A stretch of 64,000 nucleotides of DNA from assembly GCA_032433595.1 (NCBI GenBank), contig JASWJB010000001.1:248001-312000 (forward strand), in the 5' to 3' direction. Positions 11,412 through 23,128 of the stretch are shown in pieces. This DNA comes from Conoideocrella luteorostrata (Eukaryota; Ascomycota; Sordariomycetes; Hypocreales; Clavicipitaceae). The position numbers and the translations under genes are program-made. Positions within the stretch are counted from its first letter, which is position 1, and each line of letters opens with the position of its first letter. The notes beneath the pieces are model-generated. The model made no database searches, was not told the DNA's origin, and saw only the letters and a program-made list of their open reading frames with translations.

Positions 11412-12086
11412 CTAGTTGACCATAGTGATGGGAATGAGACCATCCTTTCGAGCTCGTTCGAGGGCAGCATTGTAAATGGCTAGCTTCTCCTCGTACTCTT
11501 TGACGGCAGCCTCGTCGCGAGTCTTCACTCCCTTGTCGCCAAACGCCCTCACCGCCGAATAGTACGTATCCGCCAAAGACGTACAAATACTCTTTACAGC
11601 ACTGGCCGAGCACCATCCGCACTTGCTACACTGTTCATAGAGGCTGGATAGCGTTAGCAACTGCATGCCACACATATATGTATCCATGGTGCCAATTTGG
11701 CTCTCGATATAAGAAGATAATCGAAAGACGGCTTAGAACTTTACTTACTCTGCTTTGAATTTATCATCAATCTTAGACCGTCCATCTGCAGTAAATCGGT
11801 CTTGTGCTTTATAGTTGCGGTACCCGAAGTCATGGCGCTCACATGCCGGCAAGAACGGAAAGCCAAGTGGGTTGTCTGGAGACATGTCGCATCCATCAGC
11901 GTCCCAGATGAGATTGCTTGGATCTTTCGCCTCACGCCGGGCTCCGAAATCCGATAAAGATGTGTCAAACAGATATTTATCCGTCATGGTTACCGCCGAG
12001 ACATCTTGACGCTTCGAAAGCTCGCCGTAGCCGCTGCTAGGAATTGCAAATGCTACTGAAACCGCGCAGAGAATAGTAAGCTTCAT
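11412..12086 (-). CDS. Secreted fungal phospholipase A2
   Basis: The gene has two exons (12086-11749 and 11700-11412) and one 48-bp intron (11701-11748; GTAAGT donor), giving 208 aa. The start at 12086 opens a clear signal peptide (MKLTILCAVSVAFAIPSSG), followed by a Kex2-like KR at about residue 25. The catalytic block is LGFPFLPACERHDFGYRNY, with the His-Asp pair of the bacterial/fungal phospholipase A2 family (PF09056-like). The preceding CDMSPDNP and four later cysteines (YEQCSKCGWC and SICTS) fit disulfides of a secreted enzyme. The family hydrolyses the sn-2 ester of phospholipids. The C-terminal 50 residues are a charged helix (AAVKEYEEKLAIYNAALERARK), possibly a coiled coil. A TATA-like TATAAGTA lies about 100 bases upstream at 12184-12191. 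The intron phase gives a continuous family-like join (FKA to QIGTMDTY). Confidence 0.85.
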
Positions 12087-13868
12087 TTTAAGTGGATATT
12101 GACAAAACGATATCACAAAGACTTCGAGGAGAAGGAAAAGGTAGTTTCATCGGAAATAAATGTCAAAAGTAAATCATTAAGCTCTACTTATAGCTTTCTG
12201 TTTTCAGATCCTGTCATGAGCTATGGACTTGTAAAGAACGAGTCAGAACTCCGGTACAGCCTACCTAGAATGGAAATAACATTTCAGTTGGAAATTGAAG
12301 TTGCTACCACCGGACGGAGGACGGAGTAAAACACTAACCATTAGGCGACTCGTGCGAAGTGGGCTATGATAACACTTGGGTGGAGCCGTACGGGCTGGAG
12401 CGAGAGGATTTTTCTTTGCCGGGCGATCCTAATTGTATCCGGAATTTCCGGTGTGGGGCTTTAAGGTTTTTGCCATCCCATGTCCATATTCATGTCGCGG
12501 ATGTTACCGGTAAATATGTCACTATTACTGGCAAATAGTTACATTAATGGAACAAAGGAACGTTGGGCTTATTAGAGTAGCGTGGCACATGACCTGAGAT
12601 TCAGGTTGGACGCCTTATTCCCGAAAAACACTAAAGAGCGATGGTTTCACAAGGAGTGTACAGCAACAATGCTAATCTGATAGTACAAGTAATTGTCATT
12701 GTGTGGCGGGGAACCCATCTCGAATAGAAACAGCGCCTTTGATAACCCTAAACTATTTTGCCCTATATTGCATAAGTTGATAACAGCGCTAAGCTTGTCT
12801 AAGAAAGCTAATTAAGCTATAAAAGAATCCTCACGCTAGGCGTTCGGGCTGTGCTTGACGCACTGGTGAGTCCGTGCCACTCGGGAATCTCGTGTTAATG
12901 CTTAGCGACAATTTAGGTGTGTCGCGTGTTCGCTGTCGCTTACAATTTAACCCTTGAAAATAGCCATGCGGTGGAGCACAATTGCGGGTAAACTGCTGAT
13001 AATCTGTTCCATAACATCGCTGCTAACCTAGCCATTAGTTAGATCTGGGCCATTTCCTTGACAACAACTAGTAGAGAGAATTTTGTAGGCTAGCATCATT
13101 TGATGACAAGGTACACGCTCGTAAAACTCCCTGGGCCATATAACAAGGCTCTAATCAGTCGCTATCCTGACGATAATATGACAGGTGGGTTTTCTCATCA
13201 TGCATCCCAGGTGTCAGTGTTAATAGTGTATTTTCTGGAGGCAGAGCCATTATTAGCTGGAAGGTGTCTTTAGAAACGTCGATATTTGTGTCAAGATTCT
13301 AGAGACCAAGGAGATCTTCCCACCTGCCACAAGTTATAGCTGCAACCAGACAGGAACTCATTTACTTCTGTACGCCATCTTTTAGAGCTTGTATTCGACC
13401 CGAACATTCGCCAGGCTCAGTTTCATACTGCTCCCACGTCCCGCCCAGACACAGTTGGCAGAAAGATATCATGGCAGCATTCAAGAGAAGTGTTAATATT
13501 CCAAGCATGGGGATATCCAATTTCGGCCACAAACAGAAGGCTAGTTAAGCTCCATTGCCATTTGAGAACTCATGCATTGGAGCAAGACTCTCTGGAAACA
13601 AAGCATATTGGAGGGCACAGATGTGGCTGCTGAAAAATGACCCAAAAGAACCAGACAAAATATGCATTCAGGTTGTTAGTAGGCAGCAGATCATCTCGTG
13701 ATATTCAGTCGCAAGCTATTCATGACAGGTAAGACATGTACTTGATTCATAATACCAGCTTGACGAACCTGGTCCAAAGAAGAATTCGACGAGCTGGAGA
13801 AAGAGCTAGAAGAGCCAGGACACTACCTGGAGAATATGAGGAAGAAATATTTATTTACTGGCTTACAT
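12087..13868. other. Intergenic region between the PLA2 and HET genes
   Basis: The proximal part is the PLA2 promoter, with TATAAGTA at 12184-12191 on the minus strand. The rest has no coding frame or RNA that I recognise. A stretch near 12840-12900 has a hammerhead-like word but fails the core consensus (see rejected items). Confidence 0.4.
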
Positions 13869-15665
13869 CTAGATGTCAATATTGCCAAGTTTTGTCCTTA
13901 GCTCTTCCTCATCCTCATTCCCAAATATCAAGGCGTACAATGTTCTAGCGTCCATCACCACATCTAACTTATACGACATCTCGACATGCTCATCATTAAA
14001 ATACGTATCGGCCAGCACATCCTTCACTGTGATGGCCGTCCCGCAGACATGCATCCTCACATTATTCGACTGCATCTCTTCTGCTGGCCTCACCACGACT
14101 CTCTTCATAGGATAGCCGTCGATGCGACATATAAAATCGCCCTGTTGCACATCTGGCGACACGAAGGCAAGCTTAAAAGGTGTTGAATCCCACGGATTAT
14201 GCGATATCTTGATCATAGCCAGGCGGGGCTCATCTGGTGTCGATGTCTCATGGACCCAGGCATTTTCCAGGCCCGGCGCCATACGTCGTTCCTTGTGCAT
14301 AAAGTTCCAGTAATGGCCGTACATCTCGGGTCCATGAAACCCGATCCTGTAGTTTCGGAACGTGCTCATAGTGACGATTTTTTTGCCGTCAGAGGCGTCG
14401 AATATCCTGCGCATTAGGCTGTCGTTTTCGTAGTGTGCGCTGTCGAGATTGCCACGGTACATACGCTGGAGCTCTTCCTCCCATGCGTCTGTTGTTTCGA
14501 GCGACGATAAGAGCTCGCTTGCTGAGGGGCCAAGAGATACAATAACGCCGTATACTTCTGCGAAGAAGGAGAGACCTGATAGGGCCATCTCGTCGCTTTC
14601 TTTCAGGTTGTGGTCATCGAGGAATGACTCCTCGTCGGGATTGTTGTACAGTCGAACCACGCCTGACACGGAGCCCAGTTCCTCTCCGCCGAGCAGGTCC
14701 CTCACGGTGCGGCAGAATTGCACTCTTTCGCTGCAGTCCTCTGGAAGTAGGTCGTGCCGGCTCATGAAGTGGATCGTGTCGGACCACACTTGGAGCAGTG
14801 TTTTGTTGTAATCCATCGGGAAGCCCCGTCCATCGGTGGACAGCCCAACAAGGCCGTAGATTTTGTCTCTCGGGTCTTTGGACAGTGCATTTGCGTGGTT
14901 AACGAGGAGCTGTCTCAGAGAGCAGCTTCCGTCATACTTGTCCCTTCGTAAACGATCCAGCCGCAAAGGCCCAATGTCCTCGTCAACCCCTTCGTGCTTG
15001 CGAATCCAGGCAATGAAGTCATCCCACTCAGCTGGCTCCTTGCCGAAGCAGAGGTGGATCTTGCGCGCCTTGCCGATTTCCTGCAGAATCCACACTCTGT
15101 CCCAGTAGCCATCCGAGACGATCCTATCCTTGATGTCGGCATGCGGAGCAGCCTCCGGCGCGCCAGGGCCGAGATGAATCGGCAGGTGAATGTATCGGCC
15201 GCCCAGCCAAACAAGGGTTGAGCTGGCGCGAGCATAGATATGTGGCATAATGCGCAACTGGCTGCTGCGCTCGGGTATGTCGTTCTGGTTGATGGATATG
15301 GCGTCTATCCAAATGGCAGCCTTTCTCCGGTGCTGGCGGAAATAGTGTAAAGCATCGTATAGGTTGTTGGTCACATCGAATCCCACATCATCGACGATGA
15401 TCTTTTTCTTCAGAGACTCGTCACCCCAGCGGTAGGATAGGGTCTCGTACTGTGGTCGCTGCGCAAAGGTTGTGGTTTGCAAGCGGCATACCAGGAGGCC
15501 ATTACTGTTAAGATCCGGGTCGATCGTTACAATACGAATGCCATCCGCGGTCGCATGCAACGGGCGACTGGCGTATGGCTCGGCCGTAGCATCACATGGC
15601 TGAGGAGCAGTAGACCTAGAGGGCCGGGCTGAGGCAATTGAGCCATTTCGGAAGTTGTGCGTCAT
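13869..15665 (-). CDS. HET-domain protein
   Basis: This is a single-exon gene of 598 aa on the minus strand, started at the ATG at 15665; an upstream in-frame GTG exists but is not a fungal start. The HET core is continuous: YETLSYRWGD at about residue 73, NNLYDALHYFRQ at about 100, IWIDAISINQNDIPERSSQ at 118-136 and IYARASSTLVWLG at about 143-155. A W-D-RVWILQEIG block and a KDPRDKIYGLVGLS motif follow, both typical of the longer HET family. HET proteins trigger vegetative incompatibility and related allorecognition death. No ankyrin, NACHT or WD partner domain is fused. It is unlike the gene at 2724 in sequence beyond the HET motifs, so the two are not a recent duplication. The upstream 200 bases are non-coding. 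Confidence 0.9.
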   Translation of the reverse strand: MTHNFRNGSIASARPSRSTAPQPCDATAEPYASRPLHATADGIRIVTIDPDLNSNGLLVCRLQTTTFAQRPQYETLSYRWGDESLKKKIIVDDVGFDVTNNLYDALHYFRQHRRKAAIWIDAISINQNDIPERSSQLRIMPHIYARASSTLVWLGGRYIHLPIHLGPGAPEAAPHADIKDRIVSDGYWDRVWILQEIGKARKIHLCFGKEPAEWDDFIAWIRKHEGVDEDIGPLRLDRLRRDKYDGSCSLRQLLVNHANALSKDPRDKIYGLVGLSTDGRGFPMDYNKTLLQVWSDTIHFMSRHDLLPEDCSERVQFCRTVRDLLGGEELGSVSGVVRLYNNPDEESFLDDHNLKESDEMALSGLSFFAEVYGVIVSLGPSASELLSSLETTDAWEEELQRMYRGNLDSAHYENDSLMRRIFDASDGKKIVTMSTFRNYRIGFHGPEMYGHYWNFMHKERRMAPGLENAWVHETSTPDEPRLAMIKISHNPWDSTPFKLAFVSPDVQQGDFICRIDGYPMKRVVVRPAEEMQSNNVRMHVCGTAITVKDVLADTYFNDEHVEMSYKLDVVMDARTLYALIFGNEDEEELRTKLGNIDI

Positions 15666-16190
15666 CAATTGACGAGGTGGTTCGTGGCATATGTGATTGA
15701 TGTGCTTGTGCACTCAATCAACCGACCCCCCGAGTGGAGATGCAGATGGAGAAGTCTATTTTCGCAAGAAGCAGAGACAAAGAAAGTCCCGTGATCGTGA
15801 GGAAAGGATCAGGGGTCCAGCCAAAATGTGCGCTAATTTTCAGCCTCATCCATGAACCGACTCAGGTGGGGCCATTCAAACATGTTCCATCGTGTGATTA
15901 ACTAACTAGTCAGCTTTCTCATCGCATATATGAAGATTTTTAAATGACAATCCCCATCTTCAAACATCTCCAATTCCTCTCTTTAACCACAGGATGAAAT
16001 TAGCAAATTTTTCTTGCGCATTGTTTCCTAGCTTGTCCCACGATCACAGAGGCACCACCGCACCACCGCCCATGTGTGCCTCTTAACAATCGGCCGCGAC
16101 AGCTGGCATAGAATTTAATCGCCGCCTCCTCCCCGTCAAATATATTGAAAGCATCTCGTGTGGTCGCCCTCAAAGCCGGATAAACAAGTG
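15666..16190. other. Intergenic region, upstream of the HET gene
   Basis: This is the promoter-side sequence of the minus-strand HET gene and the decayed 3' side of the kinase relic. No regulatory motif can be asserted. Confidence 0.3.
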
Positions 16191-16475
16191 CGCCTACCAC
16201 TCGCACTATGACTTTGTAAACTGCTTGAATGAGAGGCACAGCTGCGCACCAGCGGCAGTCTGGTCTATGTCTTTTTCCTTCGCACTGATGATTATCAGAA
16301 GCTCGCTGTTGTCTTTTTTTATCTCCCTTGCGATATGGATTTTAATCGCGATATTCGACGGTGTGTCAACATGCTGGTTCCGGCAGAGCCACACGGTCCC
16401 ATACCCGCCATGTCCCAGTTTATGAATAACTCGGTACCGTTCATCAATCAGTACGTCGTAACTTCTTCTTTAGTT
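16190..16475 (-). pseudogene. Relic of an SRPK-like protein kinase N-lobe
   Basis: Reading the minus strand from about 16460 gives DVLIDERYRVIHKLGHGG, then YGTVWLCRNQ and IAIKIHIA. This is the glycine-rich loop, the TVW strand and the AIK lysine of fungal SRPK-like kinases. A family-like stretch follows (AKEKDIDQTAAG), and the frame stops at 16206. A stop also lies just upstream of DVLIDE, no start codon is in frame, and no catalytic HRD or DFG segment follows. Only the N-terminal lobe survives, in a non-coding neighbourhood. I read it as an old duplicated fragment. Confidence 0.6.
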
Positions 16476-17927
16476 GAACCTCAGTCATGCGTCGCAATTG
16501 CAATATCAGGGTGCATCCAGGCACATGCTGGTGTACATCGTCCAGCGACATTGAAGTGAAGAAATCTTGCGTCGAGAGCATCGAACGCCAGTGATCTGAC
16601 AAGCGGGGTCAGCACTCCATCGCCTCATCGCAGCACCATCTCACCAAGTACAGCTGGTAGCTCTAGTTGCTGCACACAGCATTCGTAGTTACCCCCACCA
16701 CCCACTATAATCTCTGTCGCCGCGTATGTCGACAAGGAAATAACGATTTAAAAAATAGAACAAGACAACTATTAAACTACATGTGCCCTTCTTGTGCCCT
16801 TCTCATTTAATGACTTTACCCTTACTACACGTTAATTTATTACAAATTAGATCCCTCGCTTTTACCGCTGATACACCTCCCACTCTACGCTCTGCTTTCA
16901 CTTTTGCCGCTGTGGCCAAGCACGCATGCGAGACGGCCAGTGACACGGCACAGGATTTACACCAGCAGACAAGAACGCTGCTTGGCATGAGAGTTAAAGA
17001 GACGATGGACTATCAAATTCCTGTACAACGGGCTCTCAGTTCCCTGGATGATCATCGCTCATTCAGTCAAGGTGCGCAGGTATACCGCGATAAATCGATG
17101 TCGAGGCTCGAGAGCAGCATTGCGAACGAACGTGGTAGTGATTTAAGTTGAATTTCTCCCTCTGCGTATCGTGATATCTAGCGACGAATACACTTGTTGC
17201 CGCCCTGGTTTGGTTATACAGTCACTGAGTTCGAATCTACACAGCATGTCAGTTCATTTGAAGTGCCGTCGTTTCCACGACTAAATCCCGACGTTTGCAT
17301 CCTGTTTCAGCCCCCGGATTAAGACAATCATTTGTACACGTATTGAGTAATATCCCCAGATTGCTGTCTCAGCAGAAAAGACCGCTAGGCACATGCATGA
17401 CGGTCAGTACATTCCGCCCCCATGATTTCTGAGACATTTCGCGGATTATAGCCCACACACTCTCAACACGGCTAGCCAACAATCCTGAGCTTTCAACGGC
17501 TAAGCGGTTGGACTTGGTGAAGCTATCCCGAGTTTGGTCGCAAGGTAGAGGCGTCACTCGTGGGTGTTACTGGCTGGCACACATCGACAACTGCTCCCGC
17601 ATTCCATCCGCAATCAGCTTTGCAAGGTTTGGCAGCAACCATTCTGGACTGTCAAATTCCTGAACCATCCGCATATACTACCTCAAAGGAATTTTGTGCA
17701 TTTCCTCAACGGGCTGTAAATCTCGAAATGTACGAGCATCGAACCCTCTGATTGCCTCGTGGTTGGCCGGCTAGTTTCGTCCAAAACTGTTTTCTTTAAC
17801 CGTACTATGCTATTCAGTATATAAGATGACATTCGTCTCACAAAGTATGTAAAATCGTCCTTGCAGTGACATATCACGCCCTGCCTTGCTTCCTTAGTGC
17901 GAGAGCCCTGCCGCCGCTGCCGCCATC
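16476..17927. other. Intergenic region, nothing recognised
   Basis: The longest frame is 122 codons at 16783-17151, with no recognisable domain or start context. The final few hundred bases are presumed promoter of the HsbA-like gene. Confidence 0.35.
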
Positions 17928-19424
17928 ATGAAATTCCTCCACCTTGCCGCCATTGCCCTCTCGGCTACACAAACCGCTGCCCTATCGTCCAAGGACCTTG
18001 TCGCAGCTATCAATGGCATCACCGACGTCTCTTCAAAGACAACAGATGTGGCCAAGGATCTACAGCCGGACAATCTTATTCAAACAGTTCCAGTAAGCAC
18101 ATCAACAACCTCTCTGCTTTGCCCCGTGAAATTGCACTCCCAAGTTGACAAAAAGAAAATAGAAATTGATCGGCGACTTCAAAGATATCGTTGTGCTAGC
18201 GTTCAAGTCCATCAAGACGGTGACTGCCAGCACGACCACCTCGAAGTTTCAGGACAGTGAACAAACCGATGTTTGCGATGCTTTTCATGACGTGAGATAT
18301 CCCCCGCCCTGTTCGTAATGCGGCGGTATCAACCGACTAACTGTATTACCCGCTGTATCCAGTTCGTCAAAGTCCACCAGAATCTGCTCGAAACCGTTAT
18401 TGGGCAAAATGGCATCCTGTCCAAGTCGCCCGTCTCTGCACCTTTGGCTGCCGTTCTTTCCGTCCTCGAGGGCGGCGTAGATACCCTAGCCAACAGCCTT
18501 CTTGGATTCGTTCCTACTTGCAAGGAGCGGGCCACGCAGGACCTCATGGATCTTGATGCTACTCTGGACAAAACCATAGATAAGCTATCGAGCACGATCC
18601 CCGGCGCTAAAGCGGCTATTACCGCCGCGAATGGTGTAGTCAAGGGTGTTAGCGGCGGCGTTGGCAAGCTTGCCGACGGGGTTATCGGCTCTTTCACCGG
18701 CTCCAGCGATGGAGGTGGCATCTTCGGCAACATCTTCGGAGGTGATAAAGGAGACTCTGGCTCATCAGACTCCAGCAGCTCCGAAGGCAGCAGCTCCGAA
18801 GGTGGACTCTTTGGCAACATCTTCGGAGGGGACAAGGGGAAACCAGGCTCTTCAGATTCCAGCTCCCAGGAAGGCAGCCAAGATAGCTCCAACGGCGGGC
18901 TCTTCGGCAACATCGTTGGGGGAGGCAAACCTGGTTCTGGTGACAACTCTGGAGGAGACACCGGCGACTCAGAGTCCTCCTCCAGCGAGAGCAACACGGG
19001 AGGCATCAGTGGGTCCATCGGCGTCAACGGCAGCAACGGAGACGATGGCCTCAGCTCCTCTAGCACTGGTAGCGGAAGTGGCAGCGGCAGCGGCACCCTT
19101 ACCATCGACACAGGCAGCTCTTCTTCCGGGAGCGACGGCGACTCCAGCTCCAGCTCCAGCTCCAGCTCCAGCGGTGATCAGGGCTCTCAAAGCGACGGCA
19201 GCAGTAACAGCGACAGTGAAAGCAACTCCTCTGGCGATTCTGACTTTAACAACACCATGTACAAATACAGGTACAACACAGACTCTAAGGGGGTCATTAC
19301 TTACAAGATTACCGTGCTCAAGAACAAGACCTGCGAGTACAAGACCAAGAAGGAATACAGCAAGAAGAAGCTTCAGGAGCTGGCGGATGAGTGTGCAGAG
19401 AAGAAACAGAAGAGCAAGAAGTAA
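17928..19424 (+). CDS. HsbA-like secreted cell-surface protein with Ser/Gly repeat tail
   Basis: The gene has three exons (17928-18092, 18163-18291, 18363-19424) with introns of 70 and 71 bp, giving about 451 aa. The start opens a signal peptide (MKFLHLAAIALSATQTAAL). Residues of about 20-190 are helical and match the hydrophobic-surface-binding protein A / cell-wall galactomannoprotein family: D-LVAAINGITDVSSKT, then LIGDFKDIVVLAFKSIKTV, then DVCDAFHDFVKVHQNLLETVIG, then an LLGFVPTCKE end. The family binds hydrophobic surfaces or lipids at the cell wall. The unusual part is the tail. Three copies of a GLFGNIFGGDKG-like unit alternate with long Ser/Gly/Asp runs, and a basic end rich in Lys follows (KTKKEYSKKKLQELADECAEKKQKSKK region). 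No GPI-anchor signal is seen. Intron phases are all zero and the joins are family-like. Confidence 0.8.
18709..18940 (+). repeat. Three imperfect GLFGNIFGGDKG coding repeats
   Basis: Within the HsbA-like gene the unit G-G-(I/L)-F-G-N-I-(F/V)-G-G occurs three times, about 80-100 bases apart, with Ser/Glu-rich spacers. The DNA copies share the string TTCGGCAACATC. Such coding repeats often vary in number between strains. Confidence 0.75.
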
Positions 19425-21187
19425 ACCTTTCTTTTGTAACCTGGCTGCCGGGGAGATGTTGCGGACAAATTTGTAGCATCATCAATATCAAGTATCTTCC
19501 GATATGAAGACGGGGTCAATGTCGCACGCGGGTGATGATAAGCAGCCTGTGACAACCCGTTTAATTTAATCATGAAGAAGCTGACCATCTCCGCCGATAT
19601 CAAGGATTTCCAACGTAAGAATGGCTCATCTCGAACGCCGGTGATAATAAGCAGTCGTGAGGCAACGCATTTGCTCATAGAGAGTTTGACTAGGTTTGCT
19701 GCCGGTCGGCAGATTTCCCCTGTCGCTGATACGTTCTAATCTGCGCCAAGATGTTCAGCCTACTATCGACTCAATCCTTGTGTCGACCCTCAAGTTCGTC
19801 ATCCTAGGTGTGTTCGTAGTGTGCGACAGTAGCCAGAAAGCGCCGCGTAGACTCTTGTACAATAGCCAAGTAGTGAGATCTTCTCGTCTGCGCCATGGTC
19901 ATTGAAACAAGGCAAGCAACTGGGCAGACACCGTCCACTCTCTTGGAGCAGATGGGACGAGCGTACAACACGTCGCGCAACCGGCATCTGTCCAGCCCAA
20001 AAGCACGGATCAAATGATGCAGGATGCTACTACATGTTCCACGCCACGTCTACCTGACCGCGGCCAGATGTGGCTAGACGCAGATCAATCAGGCGGCGAG
20101 CGCCCGCGTACAGAGCAGCTCTGAAACACTGGTGTATCTGGCCGGACGCTGTCGAGAGCTCGGCCGGCAGTCGAAGAAGTCAGCATGGCATGCCATTCCG
20201 TCCGCCCGACAGAAAAACAAGTCCATGTTAAGGCGACTTCGGCAGAGAGGACTCACCAGTGCATGCTACCCCGGCAAATCAACGTGCAAGCATCGGCTTC
20301 TGCATTTGCCAACCCGCCAGGTCAGCGTTCTCCTTTTACGGCAGTTCATGGGCTGCGCGTCATGGCTGCTTTAGGCAGAGCATAACGTCGAACGGAGGCA
20401 CCCTTCCCAATTGGAACCTTCTTCCAGCGGGCGAGCTGGGTCTAGCGGTCGATCAAGTGCACAAGGTCGCACGCAATTGGCGACCGCATCTCCACTTTCC
20501 GTAGCCAGTGGTAACTCGGCCTGCTATCGGAGCTAAAACACCTTCCTGAGCACTACGGAGCACAACTACCGTTCTGCGGGAGCAGAGTGACCCGCGTTCG
20601 GATAAGGCAGTATAAATAGCCGGCACGGTCGTTGTTGCGGGTTACATGGTTCATGATGGTGACGCACCGGCCGGAAAGGAAAGCGAGATTAGTTACGGGC
20701 TCAGACACCGTTTTGGGAAATACACTAACTCACTAACTAACTTGCCACGGAGAACCCAGGTAATTACGTGTCAACGCGCAGGACAGGGCAGAGGCGCAGC
20801 GCTGGAAAAGTGCTAGGGGGTACCTAGCGATGGGACTAGCACTTGCTGCAGAGCCCGGAGTTTCCTGCTGGAAGCTCGCATTGATCGATATATGTCTTAA
20901 TCAGGATAGGGCTTGAAGCCTCCAGCTCCTTGACACCTCGCACATGTTCCCACTCCACAAGCCGTCCGCGGCACCTCCGGCTATGGATGGGCTATGGATG
21001 GGCCACTGACGGATTGGTATAACTACGTCAAGGTCTCCTCTGGGGAGCCGGGGGGGAAGGTGCTAGCTTCCAACGTAGAAGCAGCAAGCCCTTCCATTAA
21101 ATACTTCTCTTGCCGTTAGCGGTGGAGCAGGCATGCACCGTCGCTGCTGATCCGAACCAACTTCCCAATTACGAAGTCATCGCAGCC
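19425..21187. other. Intergenic region, nothing recognised
   Basis: Open frames are up to about 80 codons and overlap one another; none shows a domain. The end is the presumed promoter of the Zn2Cys6 gene at 21188. A tandem CTATGGATGGG duplication lies near 20981-21002. Confidence 0.4.
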
Positions 21188-23128
21188 ATGCCTCGAAAAC
21201 TACCCCTCAGAGCTTGCGCCCTTTGCAGACAGCGGAGAATAAAGGTACGACCACGGTGCAGAGTGCAGTTGGCTCTTACGCATGCCTCGCTTTACGCTCT
21301 GACTAGCCAGCTGACGCCGGGTATCGCCAGTGTGGGGGAGAATTGCCACAATGCTATTGCTGCGTCAAATCAGCAAGAGAATGTCCCGGATACAACGTCT
21401 CGCTGCGATTAAATCGCGTGCAGGAATCCGATCTTAAGGGGGATCACGTAGTAGCGCGACGCCCGCAGACCAAGACACTCAACAGAGAACACACCATCTA
21501 CTTGTTACGGTGCATGGAGGGCAGCAGGTCGGCCATGCCGGCGTCGATACACGATTCCATCGAAACGCAAGCTACCTGCCACTTCCTCAGCAATTACGTC
21601 CTCCTCCCCCGCGACGATCACGCAGAAGGTTTTCTCGAATTCGTCATCCCTCTCATCGGTGCCAATCATCGAAACCCAAGCTTTCATTACGCATTTCACG
21701 CCTGCGCCTTGCTTTCGCTGAGTCGCCGCGCACGGGACAGCCACCACCTCCGCACAGGTGCCTTCATGACATACAACAAGGCACTGATAGCAATGCGCGG
21801 CTCCTTGCAGAAGCTGCACGCCTCGACCTGTGAAGCGATCTTAGCGAGTGCATTTCTTCTCAGCCTGTTTGAAACCATCGCCGGCCAGGCCCTGGCGTGT
21901 AGGACTCACGCGCAAGGCTTAGCTGAGCTCTTGAACAGAGCAATGACTTCCAAGTTGCTCAGCTCCGACTGCCGGAGTCTAAAAACGGCCTTAATATCAC
22001 AAATTGTACGAAGTTCGGACCCTGTGGCATAAGACAGGGATCTGCTAACAAACCAAACATAGGTCATGCATGCTCTTACCAGTGGAATCACTCTCCCAAT
22101 GGACGATCCACCCTGGTTCAGTAGTGAGCCCAGTTCACAATGCCAGAGACTTTGCATCCAGGTTGCACAGATGGGACCCAAAATCGACCATTTTTTGATC
22201 GATCCAACCAAGACTGGGCCCAAGGTGGCCAAAATGGAAGAGATGCTTCAAGAATGCCGTGAGCTCGACAACGAGCTACTGCTCTGGTCGAAGAATCTGC
22301 CCCAGCACTACGCTTGGAGATCCGTCGCCTGGGCAAGCATAGACTCACGCAATGCCGATACCTCTTCTAACGATGAAGCATTCCCCGGTGAGATACATGT
22401 TTATTCGGATCTATGGGTTTCCGGTGTATGGAACATTTGGCGTTGTGCTCGACTCATTCTAGCATCCAAGATGATTCGATGCGCCGCATGGTTGGCGGCT
22501 CCAGCAGACTACCGCACGCGTCGGGAGTATGCCCTGTTTGCTTCTACTTGCACAAAGCTCATCACTCACATTATTTCATGTATTCCCTACCAGATGAGCT
22601 GGTACACCGAGCCAAGCGCCACAGGGTTTGCGTGCGGTGAAGTAGGCGAAGACAGCCAAAACTCTCTGGCCGGCTTCTTTTCACTCTATCCTCTGGCCTG
22701 TGTTTACAGCCACGACTGTACGACTGACACGCAGCGTCGATGGGTGCAGGGACGCCTGGAATATGTCTCAGCGCGGCACGGGGTTGAATATGCCGGCAGG
22801 GTAGCCCACGTAAGACCAAACCCTGTCTTGCTCTTCGCATTATCATGATTTGCATATTGACACCACTATGTAGTTGAGTCTACGCTTCCCCTCCATGCTC
22901 ATAGCACGGGACAGACTATTGGCCGGGATCGAGCAGTTGCGACTAGAAACACTCGACAGTTCGCCCTCCCAAACTGAAAACTCAAACCGGCACGGTCTCC
23001 GCAAAGCAATATCGGAACATCAACTAGAAGACCTCGTGAGTCGGGTGAGCGGCCCTTCCGGTCTCATCCATCCCGTGCACGCAAAAGCTTTACTTCAGCT
23101 CCCCAACTCGCTGTCTTCAAGTCCTTGA
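21188..23128 (+). CDS. Zn2Cys6 transcription factor (Fungal_trans_2 type)
   Basis: The gene has four exons (21188-21244, 21331-22005, 22063-22809, 22874-23128) and about 577 aa. The first intron splits the zinc cluster. Joining exons 1 and 2 restores six cysteines at residues 10, 13, 20, 27, 30 and 37 (CALCRQRRIK, then CGGELPQCYCCVKSAREC), the fungal binuclear cluster. Exon 2 holds the middle domain typical of this class (FLEFVIPLIG, then HYAFHACALLSLSRRA, then EAILASAFLLSLFE). All introns (86, 57 and 64 bp) have GT-AG ends with recognisable branch sites. The protein is expected in the nucleus as a pathway-specific regulator. Its nearest gene is a convergent regulator of the same class, so the context does not name a target pathway. 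Confidence 0.85.

Noticed and set aside
12840..12900. Hammerhead-ribozyme-like word CTGGTGAGTCC...GGGAATC
   Set aside because: The core should read CTGANGA and GAAA; both are mismatched and stem II pairs poorly, so it is probably chance.
18329..19111. Long Pro/Leu/Ser-rich minus-strand frame and alternative plus frame over the HsbA-like gene
   Set aside because: These are shadows of the Ser/Gly repeat tail; the spliced plus-strand gene explains the region.
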